Source: Chromobacterium subtsugae
GTDB lineage: Bacteria > Pseudomonadota > Gammaproteobacteria > Burkholderiales > Chromobacteriaceae
Assembly (NCBI RefSeq): GCF_001676875.1
Contig: NZ_JYKA01000016.1
Coordinates: 39,004 to 103,003 of the forward strand
Direction: 5' to 3'
Length of the DNA: 64,000 nt
Shown here piece by piece: positions 55,999-63,992 of the stretch. The first letter of the stretch is position 1. Each line of letters starts with the position of its first letter. The notes under the pieces were generated by a model. It had not been told where the DNA came from. It made no database searches and saw only the letters and a program-made list of their open reading frames with translations. The position numbers and the translations under genes are program-made.

Positions 55999-57414
55999 TC
56001 ACTGCGCCGCCAGTTCCCGCTCCGGCTTGCGCAGCTCGCTCTCCAGCAACTTGTAGTAGTCCAGATCGAAAGCCGGCTCGCCATCCAGTTCGCCGCCGTT
56101 GCGGCGCGAACCAAGGTAGCACCAGCGGTCGAACAGATGCTCGACCACGTCGCCGCACACCTCGTCGCGCTCCACCACCGCCACCGCCCCTTCGAACGGC
56201 CACTGCCTGACCTTCAGGCGCTGCAAGGCCGACACCAGGCGCAGATTATGGCTGTCCGCGCCCTCCTTGCCGACGCAGGCCCCGCGGCAGCGATTCAGGC
56301 TGTAGGCGTTGCAGGCTACGCCCTTGCGGCTGGTCACCTGCTCCACCCCCAGCACCGCCTGGCACAGCCCCTGCGCCAGCGCGATCTGCGCCAGCGCCTT
56401 GCGCGCCTCGCGCGCGTGGCGGAACAGGCCGTAAAGATCGGTGGTGCGGCTGAAATCGATATCCTGCGCCGACACCGCGCGCAGCCGCGCGAAACCGTCC
56501 TCCTCCACCCGCAGTTGCAGCGAACAGGCCTCGCTCAACATCCGCGCGCGCGGGTTATGCAGCGGCTGATAGGCGCGCAGCCACTGCAGCTCCTGCAGAT
56601 GCGCGCCGAATTCGCCCAGGCTCTCCCGCCACTCCACCCGCGCCACCGGCTCGTCGATGCGCACCTCGTGGCTCTTGTGTCCGGGCTTGGCCTTGGCGAA
56701 ATGCCCCAGCACCTTGCGGTACAGATTGGCGGCGCGGCCGACATACAGCGCCTCGCCCGCCGCGCCGAACAGCGCATAGACGCCAGCCGAATCAGGCAGC
56801 TCCTCGATCTGTTGCTGCAACTGCGGCGCAAGATCGCCAAGTTCGGCCGGCTGCGACAACAGTTGCTCCGCCTCATGCGCCAGGCGCCCCTGTCCCAGCT
56901 CCCCTTCCGCGATCCGCAGGAAGCGGTACACCGCCTCGGCATCGGCCAGCGCGCGGTGCCGCTCCGGCATGTCTATGCCGTGACGCGCCACCAGGCTATC
57001 CAGGCTGTGCTTGAAATGCTGCGGATACAGCCGGCGCGACAGCTTGACCGTGCACAGCGCCCGCGTCTGGAAGCGCAGGCCGTGGCGGCGAAATTCGTTC
57101 TTCAGCAACCCGTAGTCGAAGCGGGCGTTATGCGCCAACAACAGGCGGCCTTGCAACCGCGCCAGCAGCTCCTCGGCCAGTTCGGCGAATGGCCGCGCCG
57201 CGGCCACCATCTCATTGCTGATGCCGGTCATGTTTTCGATGAACGGCGGAATCGGCTGGCCGGGATTGACCAGCCAGGCATGGCGCTCCACCCGCTCGCC
57301 GTCGATCAGGATCACCCCCACCTCGGTGATGCGGTCGCGGCTGATATTGCCGCCGGTGGTTTCCAGATCGACGATGGCGCAGGGTTGTTCAAACAGGGTA
57401 TTCAATCTATCCAT
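55999..57414 (-). CDS. DnaQ-type exonuclease fused to a GIY-YIG (UvrC-like) nuclease domain
   Basis: The 471-residue protein joins an N-terminal DEDDh 3'-5' exonuclease (CAIVDLETTGG, HNARFDYGLL, HRALADAEAVYRF) to a GIY-YIG domain (SAGVYALFGAAGEALYVGRAANL, about residue 215) and a Cys-containing C-terminal region (RCRGACVGKEG) as in Cho/UvrC relatives. This is a known DnaQ-epsilon-like/UvrC fusion, probably in DNA repair. The start at 57414 precedes the first exonuclease motif by about 15 residues. Confidence 0.9.
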   Translation of the reverse strand: MDRLNTLFEQPCAIVDLETTGGNISRDRITEVGVILIDGERVERHAWLVNPGQPIPPFIENMTGISNEMVAAARPFAELAEELLARLQGRLLLAHNARFDYGLLKNEFRRHGLRFQTRALCTVKLSRRLYPQHFKHSLDSLVARHGIDMPERHRALADAEAVYRFLRIAEGELGQGRLAHEAEQLLSQPAELGDLAPQLQQQIEELPDSAGVYALFGAAGEALYVGRAANLYRKVLGHFAKAKPGHKSHEVRIDEPVARVEWRESLGEFGAHLQELQWLRAYQPLHNPRARMLSEACSLQLRVEEDGFARLRAVSAQDIDFSRTTDLYGLFRHAREARKALAQIALAQGLCQAVLGVEQVTSRKGVACNAYSLNRCRGACVGKEGADSHNLRLVSALQRLKVRQWPFEGAVAVVERDEVCGDVVEHLFDRWCYLGSRRNGGELDGEPAFDLDYYKLLESELRKPERELAAQ

Positions 57415-57532
57415 CGCTTTCAGTCGTGCGGCGCCGCGCGCCGGACATGCCATTCGCCAGGCCATGTTGGAAGGCCGCGACAGCAATTGCGGGCCAGTTT
57501 ACCGGCTTTGCAAAAAAAAGTCCCACGAGGTG

Positions 57533-57561
57533 TTGACAGGCCAAATGGCCCTCTATATTAT
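57533..57561 (+). promoter_or_regulatory. Near-consensus sigma-70 promoter of the tRNA operon
   Basis: TTGACA (57533-57538) is separated by exactly 17 bp from TATTAT (57556-57561), about 38 bp before the first tRNA. This is the strongest promoter visible in the window, as expected for stable RNA. Confidence 0.85.
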
Positions 57562-57598
57562 TCACCTCCTCGCAAGACACAACGTCTCGCAAGGCAGT

Positions 57599-57675
57599 GC
57601 ACCCGTAGCTCAGTTGGATAGAGTATCTGGCTACGAACCAGAGGGTCGGGCGTTCGAATCGCTCCGGGTGCACCA
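57599..57675 (+). tRNA. tRNA-Arg (ACG), copy 1
   Basis: The 77-nt gene folds as a cloverleaf: acceptor GCACCCG/CGGGTGC, anticodon loop CTACGAA with anticodon ACG, TTCGAATC T-loop and encoded CCA end. The wobble A is expected to be edited to inosine to read CGN codons. Confidence 0.97.
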
Positions 57676-57684
57676 AAAATCAGC

Positions 57685-57759
57685 GTCCCTATAGTTTAGC
57701 GGTTAGAACACCGCCCTTTCACGGCGGTAGCCGGGGTTCGATTCCCCGTGGGGACGCCA
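57685..57759 (+). tRNA. tRNA-Glu (TTC), copy 1
   Basis: The 75-nt gene has acceptor GTCCCTA/TGGGGAC, anticodon stem CCGCC/GGCGG around CTTTCAC (anticodon TTC), T-loop TTCGATT and encoded CCA. It follows tRNA-Arg by 9 bases. Confidence 0.97.
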
Positions 57760-57764
57760 AAGCT

Positions 57765-57841
57765 GCACCCGTAGCTCAGTTGGATAGAGTATCTGGCTAC
57801 GAACCAGAGGGTCGGGCGTTCGAATCGCTCCGGGTGCACCA
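57765..57841 (+). tRNA. tRNA-Arg (ACG), copy 2
   Basis: Identical over its full length to the copy at 57599, including the CCA end. Part of a tandem duplication of the Arg-Glu pair. Confidence 0.97.
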
Positions 57842-57849
57842 CAGTTTCA

Positions 57850-57924
57850 GTCCCTATAGTTTAGCGGTTAGAACACCGCCCTTTCACGGCGGTAGCCGGG
57901 GTTCGATTCCCCGTGGGGACGCCA
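57850..57924 (+). tRNA. tRNA-Glu (TTC), copy 2
   Basis: Identical to the copy at 57685. The spacer before it is 8 bases and differs from that of copy 1, so only the tRNA sequences are conserved. Confidence 0.97.
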
Positions 57925-57937
57925 GAATGAAAAGAAA

Positions 57938-57966
57938 GCCCGTCATCTCAGCATGACGGGCCTTCT
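57938..57966 (+). terminator. Terminator of the tRNA operon
   Basis: GCCCGTCAT / ATGACGGGC is a perfect 9-bp stem with a 6-base loop followed by CTTCTT. It also lies at the 3' end of the convergent LysE gene. Confidence 0.85.
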
Positions 57967-57985
57967 TCATTCCCGATCCGCCGTT

Positions 57986-58603
57986 CTAGGCGGCAAAGCT
58001 ATTCACCAGCATTCCCGCCACGCCCAGCAGCAGCACCGCCGTGATCCTCTGCATCAGGCGCTGTCTTCTCGGCTGATCCAGCACATGCTTGATCCGCTGC
58101 CCGAAATAACAATAGGAACACCCGCTGGCGAACTGCAGCAGCAGAAAAGTCAGCCCCAGGATGGCGATGTCCGCCGCCCGGCTGCCCGCCCGCCCGGCAA
58201 ACTGCGGGAATACCGCGCTGAACATCAGAATCGTCTTGGGATTCGAAAATCCGGTCAGCATGCCCTTGATGAACAACTGGCCGAATCTCATATCACTCGA
58301 CAAACCCGCCACTTCCATCCGCACGCCCTTGCTGGTCCATTGCCGATACGCGAGGTAAAGAATATAGCCCACGCCGGCGATCTGGATCGCACTCATGACA
58401 AACGGGTCGTTTTTCAGCAGTTCGGACAAGCCGATGGCGAATATCAAAATGGAAACCAGGTACGAAGCCGAAGCACCCAACTGCGCGGGAATGGAGCTAC
58501 GCAATCCATTCCTCAACCCAAGACTCATCAAGAAAACCGTCATGGGACCAGGACTGAACGTCGTCGTCGCGCAGAAAATAAGGAAATAAGAAAATTGCTG
58601 CAC
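57986..58603 (-). CDS. LysE/RhtB-family amino-acid exporter
   Basis: The 205-residue protein has six hydrophobic helices and the family motif FSPGPMTVFLMSLGLRNG near the N-terminus. The start is a GTG at 58603 preceded by GAGAGG; the longer frame to 58726 crosses a terminator-like hairpin and is rejected. LysE exporters next to MocR-type regulators are common, and a MocR gene lies 0.9 kb away. The exported amino acid is unknown. Confidence 0.88.
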   Translation of the reverse strand: MQQFSYFLIFCATTTFSPGPMTVFLMSLGLRNGLRSSIPAQLGASASYLVSILIFAIGLSELLKNDPFVMSAIQIAGVGYILYLAYRQWTSKGVRMEVAGLSSDMRFGQLFIKGMLTGFSNPKTILMFSAVFPQFAGRAGSRAADIAILGLTFLLLQFASGCSYCYFGQRIKHVLDQPRRQRLMQRITAVLLLGVAGMLVNSFAA

Positions 58604-58627
58604 TTGCCTCTCAAAATGGTAAGCTTG

Positions 58628-58654
58628 AAAAAAACCCCATGCATGGCAATGGGG
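58628..58654 (-). terminator. Terminator or attenuator between the 135-residue gene and the LysE gene
   Basis: On the minus strand CCCCAT / ATGGGG pair around an 8-base loop, followed by seven T residues. It is 74 bases after the stop of the upstream gene and 25 bases before the LysE start, so it either ends that transcript or attenuates LysE expression. Confidence 0.7.
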
Positions 58655-58687
58655 AAAGGGTAGAAAGGGTAGTATGTTTTGGCTGCC

Positions 58688-58698
58688 AAATTCTGAGT
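58688..58698 (-). promoter_or_regulatory. Motif ACTCAGAATTT upstream of the LysE gene
   Basis: In sense orientation ACTCAGAATTT lies about 85 bp upstream of the LysE start. Related copies with the same orientation relative to their genes occur upstream of the two next genes. Confidence 0.45.
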
Positions 58699-58727
58699 GC
58701 CGGTGAAGTAAATCCAATCTTTTCATC

Positions 58728-59135
58728 TTAACTCACACATGCTGCTTTAGTTAAAAGTCTAACTCTGGTTTGTATTTCTGTAATGATTTTCACTCCCTCT
58801 TGCAAATCCACCATATGAATCCCAGGCTTTCCAAACCCGGAAGTCTTCGTATCATCAAGCGGAATCGCATAGCGTTGAATATAGCGTTGATAATCCTTTA
58901 GCAGCAAATTGCAAACTCGCAACATTGCTCTTGGATTATTAGTCAGGACAGCATGCCCCAACAGGTCAAAATTATGCAAAGCATCAGCCAGCTGAAAAAT
59001 ACCCTTGCCATTCAGCAAGCGACAGCCCCGGCTATCTATTTTCTCGCTGCGCTGCCGAATCGTAGTTGCAACGTGAGCCGCATAGTACAAAAGCCTTGCC
59101 AGCTCGCTTGTTAAGTTAAGCTCCTGCGTACTCAT
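58728..59135 (-). CDS. Unknown 135-residue protein
   Basis: The protein is mainly alpha-helical, soluble and moderately AT-rich in its gene. It contains LARLLYYAAHVATTIRQRSE and DALHNFDLLGHAVLTNNP. No family is recognised. GAGGTG lies just upstream of the ATG. It sits between the LysE exporter and the MocR regulator; its promoter carries the same motif as both neighbours. Confidence 0.72.
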   Translation of the reverse strand: MSTQELNLTSELARLLYYAAHVATTIRQRSEKIDSRGCRLLNGKGIFQLADALHNFDLLGHAVLTNNPRAMLRVCNLLLKDYQRYIQRYAIPLDDTKTSGFGKPGIHMVDLQEGVKIITEIQTRVRLLTKAACVS

Positions 59136-59228
59136 TGCTCACCTCGTTTTATTAATTTCAACCCGCCAACCGATTGATCTCCGCAAATCAGATTAACCAC
59201 AAACCCCAAATTCACACGAAGTAGAATA

Positions 59229-59239
59229 AATTCTGAGTA
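59229..59239 (-). promoter_or_regulatory. Motif TACTCAGAATT upstream of the 135-residue gene
   Basis: In sense orientation TACTCAGAATTT lies about 93 bp upstream of the start at 59135. With the copy at 59384 it forms an 11-bp perfect inverted repeat spanning 166 bp. Confidence 0.5.
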
Positions 59240-59290
59240 AGCGTTACTTTTAGATCAAAACACAGCTATCATGCACGCCTGAAAGAACGA

Positions 59291-59308
59291 ATACCATTCA
59301 AATGGTAT
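59291..59308. promoter_or_regulatory. 18-bp dyad between the divergent genes
   Basis: ATACCATT-ca-AATGGTAT has perfect 8-bp arms. It lies about midway between the start of the 135-residue gene and that of the MocR regulator, a good place for an operator. The rest of 59136-59534 is AT-rich without a gene. Confidence 0.5.
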
Positions 59309-59383
59309 AACGCTCCACATGATCTGATTAATTTCTCCCACGTACTGCAGCGGAAAATATTTAGCTAAAGATTTTTAATGACC

Positions 59384-59394
59384 TACTCAGAATT
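59384..59394 (+). promoter_or_regulatory. Motif TACTCAGAATT upstream of the MocR gene
   Basis: TACTCAGAATT lies about 141 bp upstream of the MocR start, in the same sense orientation as the copies before the two minus-strand genes. Confidence 0.45.
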
Positions 59395-59534
59395 GACCCA
59401 GACAAGACGAAGCAGTCCACCAGCGATCACATGCGCACAGAATAGGTCTCGGGATTGATTCATAACAGATAAAGCCTGGCTTCAAATGACAGGACTTTAC
59501 CGGTAAAATCCCCGGCAAAGTCAAAAGGACCACG

Positions 59535-60953
59535 ATGCCAATCTCCCCGATCGCCTTTCATCCAGGCAGTCCCAAGGTTCAGCAAATCGTCGAATCCCTG
59601 AGCGAAGCCATCCTGCAGGGCACCATCCCTGCGGGCAGCAAGCTGCCATCGATCCGCGAGCTGACGCGCCTATTTGGAGTTGGGAAATTCACGGTCATCG
59701 ACGCGCTGGATAGGCTGCGCGGCTGCCATCTGGTGTCATCCCGGCAAGGCCGGGGCTTTTTCGTCTCCCCGCTCAATGCGGCGCCGACTGCGGCGCCGCT
59801 GGCCGACTTGATGCCGCAAGACCTGATCAGCATCCTGCGCCGCTCGCTGATAGCCGACAACGGCGCCATGCGCCCCGGCAGCGGCCACCTGCCGGAAAGC
59901 TGGCTGGATACCGACGCCTACCGCCAGGCGATGCGCGCAACCGTGCGTTCGCCGCTGCTGAGGATATCCGGCTACGGCAGCCCGGCCGGCTATCTGCCGC
60001 TGAGGCAAGCGTTGCAGCAGCGGCTGAGCTTGCAAGGCATGACCGTCCAACTGGAACAGATCGTCACTACCGCCAATACCGTGCAAGCGATAGACATGCT
60101 GCTGCGCCTGCTGCTGCGCCCCGGCGACACCGTGCTGCTGGACGATCCCTGCTATTTCAACTTTCACGCCAATCTGGCGCTGCATGGCGCCAGCGTCGTC
60201 ACCATCGCCCGCAACACCGGCGGCATCGATTTCGATCAGCTGGAAACGCTGCTGGCCGCCCGAAAGCCGCGCATCTACCTGACCACCTCCCTGCTGCACA
60301 ATCCCACCGGGCACTCTTTCACACCCGCCCAATCCTACCGCCTGTTGCAGCTGACCAAGCAATACGGCTGCCACATCGTGGAAGACGACCTATACGGCGA
60401 CCTGCACAGCTCGCCGCCGCCGCGGCTGGCCGCCCTGGCCGGCTTTGATCATGTCAGCTACCTCTCCGGCTTTTCCAAGGTGCTGAGCGCCAACACCCGA
60501 GCCAGCTACGTGGTGACCACGCCCGACCTGTCGGCCAAGCTGTGCCATTTGAAATTGATGAGCGGCGGCATCACGTCGGAGCTGCTGGAACAACTGCTTT
60601 GCCGCATGCTGACCGAGGGCAGCTACGGCAAGCACCGCAATCGCCTGGTGGTTCGCCTGCTGGAGTCCGGTTCCCGGGTGGCCGAGTGGCTGCGGCAGAG
60701 CGGCTGCGAGCCGGCCCACTCCTTTGACGGCGGCATGTTCATCTGGGCGCGGCTTCCCGCCGGCATCGATGCGGAAGAACTGGCGCAACGCGGGTTGGAA
60801 CAAGATCTGGTGCTCGCGCCGGGCACGCTGTTCAGCCGGAATCCCGACGCGCGCCGCTTCATGCGCTTCAATGTCGCCAGCAGCGACGATGCCGGCGTCG
60901 CCCACAGATTCGCCATGCTGCTGAGCCAAGCCCGCGCCGCCAGCAGGGTCTGA
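59535..60953 (+). CDS. MocR-type regulator (GntR HTH fused to aminotransferase domain)
   Basis: The 472-residue protein has an N-terminal GntR winged HTH (residues about 10-75, including GSKLPSIRELTRLFGVGKFTVIDALDRL) and a fold-type I aminotransferase domain binding PLP, with the internal-aldimine lysine in SGFSKVLSA and NTVQAIDMLLRLL. MocR regulators sense PLP or amino acids. It is divergent from the 135-residue gene and the LysE exporter, the probable targets. AAAAGGA precedes the ATG. Confidence 0.92.
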   Translation: MPISPIAFHPGSPKVQQIVESLSEAILQGTIPAGSKLPSIRELTRLFGVGKFTVIDALDRLRGCHLVSSRQGRGFFVSPLNAAPTAAPLADLMPQDLISILRRSLIADNGAMRPGSGHLPESWLDTDAYRQAMRATVRSPLLRISGYGSPAGYLPLRQALQQRLSLQGMTVQLEQIVTTANTVQAIDMLLRLLLRPGDTVLLDDPCYFNFHANLALHGASVVTIARNTGGIDFDQLETLLAARKPRIYLTTSLLHNPTGHSFTPAQSYRLLQLTKQYGCHIVEDDLYGDLHSSPPPRLAALAGFDHVSYLSGFSKVLSANTRASYVVTTPDLSAKLCHLKLMSGGITSELLEQLLCRMLTEGSYGKHRNRLVVRLLESGSRVAEWLRQSGCEPAHSFDGGMFIWARLPAGIDAEELAQRGLEQDLVLAPGTLFSRNPDARRFMRFNVASSDDAGVAHRFAMLLSQARAASRV

Positions 60954-61113
60954 CGTTCCGCCGAGCGGTCAGGAAGCGCCGCCCTTCAACCCTCCCGGCA
61001 AAGATGCAACACCCTGTCGCCGGCATATATGCCTAAAGCATTAATACTTCTATTTTTCTTGAAAGCATGAAAATGACATGGTGTTAGATTGTATTCTTCG
61101 AAATTTCTATGGG

Positions 61114-61130
61114 ATCAGACCCTGTCTGAT
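61114..61130. promoter_or_regulatory. Dyad just upstream of the TonB-receptor start
   Basis: ATCAGAC-cct-GTCTGAT has perfect 7-bp arms ending 8 bases before the GTG start. It is flanked by near-identical AATTTCT-TG segments (61101-61111 and 61132-61141). A bound repressor or the folded mRNA would block translation initiation. A separate palindrome GGCATATATGCC lies at 61022-61033. Confidence 0.5.
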
Positions 61131-61138
61131 GAATTTCT

Positions 61139-63844
61139 GTGAGAATCCAACACAAGATAAACACATATGTCATTCCCGCCTTGCTCGGCCTCGCGGCCGT
61201 TCCGGCGATGGCCGCTGCCGGCGATGCCGACAGCGCGGCGCTGGAGCGCGTCACCGTTACCGGCTCGCGCATTTCCCGCTCCGCCCAGGAAGGCCCGACC
61301 AGCGTCACCGTGCTGACCGGCAGCGACATCGAAAAACAGGGCTACACCAATGTCTACGACGCGCTGAACAGCCTGCCGCAAAACACCGGCTTTACCCAGG
61401 GCGCCGACTTCGGCAACACCTTCACACCGGCAGCCAACGCCATCAGCCTGCGCGGCCTGGGGCCCAACCACACGCTGACGCTGATCAACGGCCGCCGGGT
61501 CGCCGATTACCCGACGGCGTACGACGGCTCGGTCAACTTCGTCAATCTGGCCAATATTCCGGCCGCGATGATAGACCGGATAGAAATCCTCAACGGCGGC
61601 GCTTCCGCCATCTACGGCTCCGACGCCATCGCCGGCGTGGTCAACGTCATCCTGAAAAAGAAGACCGATGGCGTGGACGTCAACGTCAAGGTCGGCGCCA
61701 GCGAGCACCATGGCGGCGAGAATGGCAGGCTGCAATTGAGCGGCGGCCACAGCTGGGATCAACTCAGCTTGGTCTACGGGCTGGAGCTGAGCCAGCGCAA
61801 CGCCATCTGGAGCAACCAGCGCGGCTTCATGGCCGACAACAGCTCGGACGGCTCCGCCCCAACCACCATCTGGTCGCAACAGATCAAACAGGGGCCGAAC
61901 AAGGGGAAATACATAGGCGCAGGCGATTGCAGCGCTTTTTCCAGCCTGTTCAACGGCAGCGTCCGCCCCTACACGATCAATAGCCGGACCGGCAACGGCG
62001 TGGTCTGCGCCAGCGGCCAGGCCAGCCCGGACTACTGGACCATCCAGACCGCCAACCAGAGCCAGAACGGCTACCTGAGCGCCAATTACCAGCTCAACGA
62101 GCACGCCGAGCTGTTCAGCGATGCCCTGCTCGGCTTCAATCACACCGAAAACAACACCCGCGGCCCGGCCTGGACTTCGCTGGGCGGATCCAGCCAATAC
62201 TTCCTCAACCAAAACACCGGCCAATACGAGCAATGGACCCGACGGCTGGCGCCGGAGGAAATCGGCGGCGCCACCGTCTACAACCGCAAATGGGACGACC
62301 TGTCCGCCAACCTCACCTTCGGCGTGCGCGGCGACCTGCCCGGCACCAGCTGGAACTATGAAGCCGCGTACAACGCCTCGATCTACACCAGCCAGCAGGC
62401 CGCGCCGAGGCTGCTATCCAACGTGGACAGCTTCTTCCTTGGCCCGCAGCTTGGCACCGACAGCAACGGCATAGGCATCTACGCGCCCAACGCGGCCCAC
62501 TTCGCCGCCCCGATCACGCCGGCCCAATTCAACAGCATCGTCGGCAGAAGCTTCGAGCAGGACAAGTCCTGGCTGCAGGCGCTGAGCCTCAGCGGCAGCG
62601 GCGACCTGTTCAAGCTGCCCGCAGGCGCGGTCAAATTGGCCGGGGCGCTGGAATGGGGCAGCCAGGGCTTCAGCAACGATCCCGACATCCAGCTGGGGCA
62701 AGGCGTGTTCTATCGAGCCTCGCCCGGCAGCCATGCCGGCGGCACCCGCGCGCGCCAAGCCGCCGGCGCGGAGTTGTTCATTCCGCTGCATAAGCGCCTG
62801 AACGTCACCCTATCGGGCCGCTACGACCGCCTGGCCATCGCCGACAGCAGCGTCGGCAAGTTCACTTATGGCAGCGGCCTGGAATTCCGCCCGCTGGACA
62901 CGCTGCTGCTGCGCGGCAACTACGCCACCAGCTTCCGCGCGCCGGACATGAACTACCTGTTTCTGACGCAAAGCCGCGGCTACTATCCCAGCGTGACCGA
63001 CTACTGGCGCTGCCAGCAGGCGGGCCAGCCCACCGCCACTTGCGACTACAAGGACCTGACAGCCAATTTCGTCAAAAGCGGCAATCCGGACCTGAAGCCG
63101 GAAAACGGCAAATCCTACGGCTTCGGCTTCGTTTGGTCGCCCAGCGCCGACGCCGACCTGTCGCTGGACTACTGGAACATCAGCATCAACGACCTGGTGA
63201 CCGACCTGGATCAGGACAAGATTCTGCGCGACGAGGCGGCTTGCCGCAGCGGCCAGCTGGACAGCAACTCCAGCCTGTGCCAGGACGCGCTGCGACGGGT
63301 GCAGCGCAACCCGGCCAACGCCGTGCTGGACCCGGGCGCCATCAACCAGATCCTGACCAATCCGATCAACGCCGCCAACGAACGCACCAGCGGCATAGAC
63401 CTGAACGGCAAGCTGCGCTGGCGGACCGCGAAATGGGGCCGCTTCCAGCTGCAGGCCAGCTACTCCCAGGTGCTGACCTTCACCTATCAGCAATTCGCCG
63501 GCGACCCCACCCAGGACAGGCTGCAAGACCTGAGCAACAGCGACTGGCGCAACAAGCTGAGCGCCAGCCTGGGCTGGAGCATCGGCAACTGGTCGTCCAC
63601 CCTGCAACTGACGCGCTACGGCAAGGTGCCCAACAACGCCCAAACCGGCTACCTGACGCCCACCATCCTGGCCAATCTGAGCCTAGGCTATCAGCTAAGC
63701 AAGCAGACTTCGCTAGGCCTGATCGTCAACAACCTGCAGGACTTCATCAAGAAAGACTACAGCGACGGCTCGCCGTTCTATCCGGTCGGCACCTACCTAC
63801 CCTACGGCCGCCAGGCCTGGCTGGAGCTGAATCACCACTTCTGA
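61139..63844 (+). CDS. TonB-dependent outer-membrane receptor
   Basis: The 901-residue protein has a signal peptide (cleavage near AVPAMAAAG, about residue 26), a TonB-box-like ERVTVTGSRI, a plug domain (GYTNVYDALNSLPQNTGF, ISLRGLGPNHTLTLINGRRV, AIYGSDAIAGVVNVIL) and a 22-strand barrel ending in the aromatic LELNHHF. The start is taken as GTG at 61139, with no strong ribosome-binding site. Its substrate is unknown. No TonB/ExbBD or periplasmic partner lies beside it. Confidence 0.93.
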   Translation: MRIQHKINTYVIPALLGLAAVPAMAAAGDADSAALERVTVTGSRISRSAQEGPTSVTVLTGSDIEKQGYTNVYDALNSLPQNTGFTQGADFGNTFTPAANAISLRGLGPNHTLTLINGRRVADYPTAYDGSVNFVNLANIPAAMIDRIEILNGGASAIYGSDAIAGVVNVILKKKTDGVDVNVKVGASEHHGGENGRLQLSGGHSWDQLSLVYGLELSQRNAIWSNQRGFMADNSSDGSAPTTIWSQQIKQGPNKGKYIGAGDCSAFSSLFNGSVRPYTINSRTGNGVVCASGQASPDYWTIQTANQSQNGYLSANYQLNEHAELFSDALLGFNHTENNTRGPAWTSLGGSSQYFLNQNTGQYEQWTRRLAPEEIGGATVYNRKWDDLSANLTFGVRGDLPGTSWNYEAAYNASIYTSQQAAPRLLSNVDSFFLGPQLGTDSNGIGIYAPNAAHFAAPITPAQFNSIVGRSFEQDKSWLQALSLSGSGDLFKLPAGAVKLAGALEWGSQGFSNDPDIQLGQGVFYRASPGSHAGGTRARQAAGAELFIPLHKRLNVTLSGRYDRLAIADSSVGKFTYGSGLEFRPLDTLLLRGNYATSFRAPDMNYLFLTQSRGYYPSVTDYWRCQQAGQPTATCDYKDLTANFVKSGNPDLKPENGKSYGFGFVWSPSADADLSLDYWNISINDLVTDLDQDKILRDEAACRSGQLDSNSSLCQDALRRVQRNPANAVLDPGAINQILTNPINAANERTSGIDLNGKLRWRTAKWGRFQLQASYSQVLTFTYQQFAGDPTQDRLQDLSNSDWRNKLSASLGWSIGNWSSTLQLTRYGKVPNNAQTGYLTPTILANLSLGYQLSKQTSLGLIVNNLQDFIKKDYSDGSPFYPVGTYLPYGRQAWLELNHHF

Positions 63845-63867
63845 AATCGCACCGCGCGGAAAATGAA

Positions 63868-63894
63868 AAAACGGGATGCATTGCATCCCGTTTT
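63868..63894. terminator. Terminator of the TonB receptor gene
   Basis: AAAACGGGATGC / GCATCCCGTTTT forms a long near-perfect palindrome with a T-run, 24 bases after the stop. Confidence 0.88.
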
Positions 63895-63960
63895 GCATGA
63901 ATCGGCATTCAAGCCGCTTCCCGTGGAAAAGGCGGCCTGAATGCGATGGAAGAAAATAGA

Positions 63961-63992
63961 AAAAGCCCAGCATTTTCATGCTGGGCGTTTTT
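63961..63992. terminator. Second bidirectional terminator at the right edge
   Basis: GCCCAGCAT / ATGCTGGGC with a 4-base loop and T-rich flanks on both strands. It is likely the end of a minus-strand gene arriving from outside the window. Nothing coding was seen between 63895 and 63960. Confidence 0.8.

Noticed and set aside
57599..57924. tRNA array as the attachment site of an integrated element
   Set aside because: No integrase gene or repeated tRNA 3' end was found nearby in the window; the duplication is of complete tRNAs.
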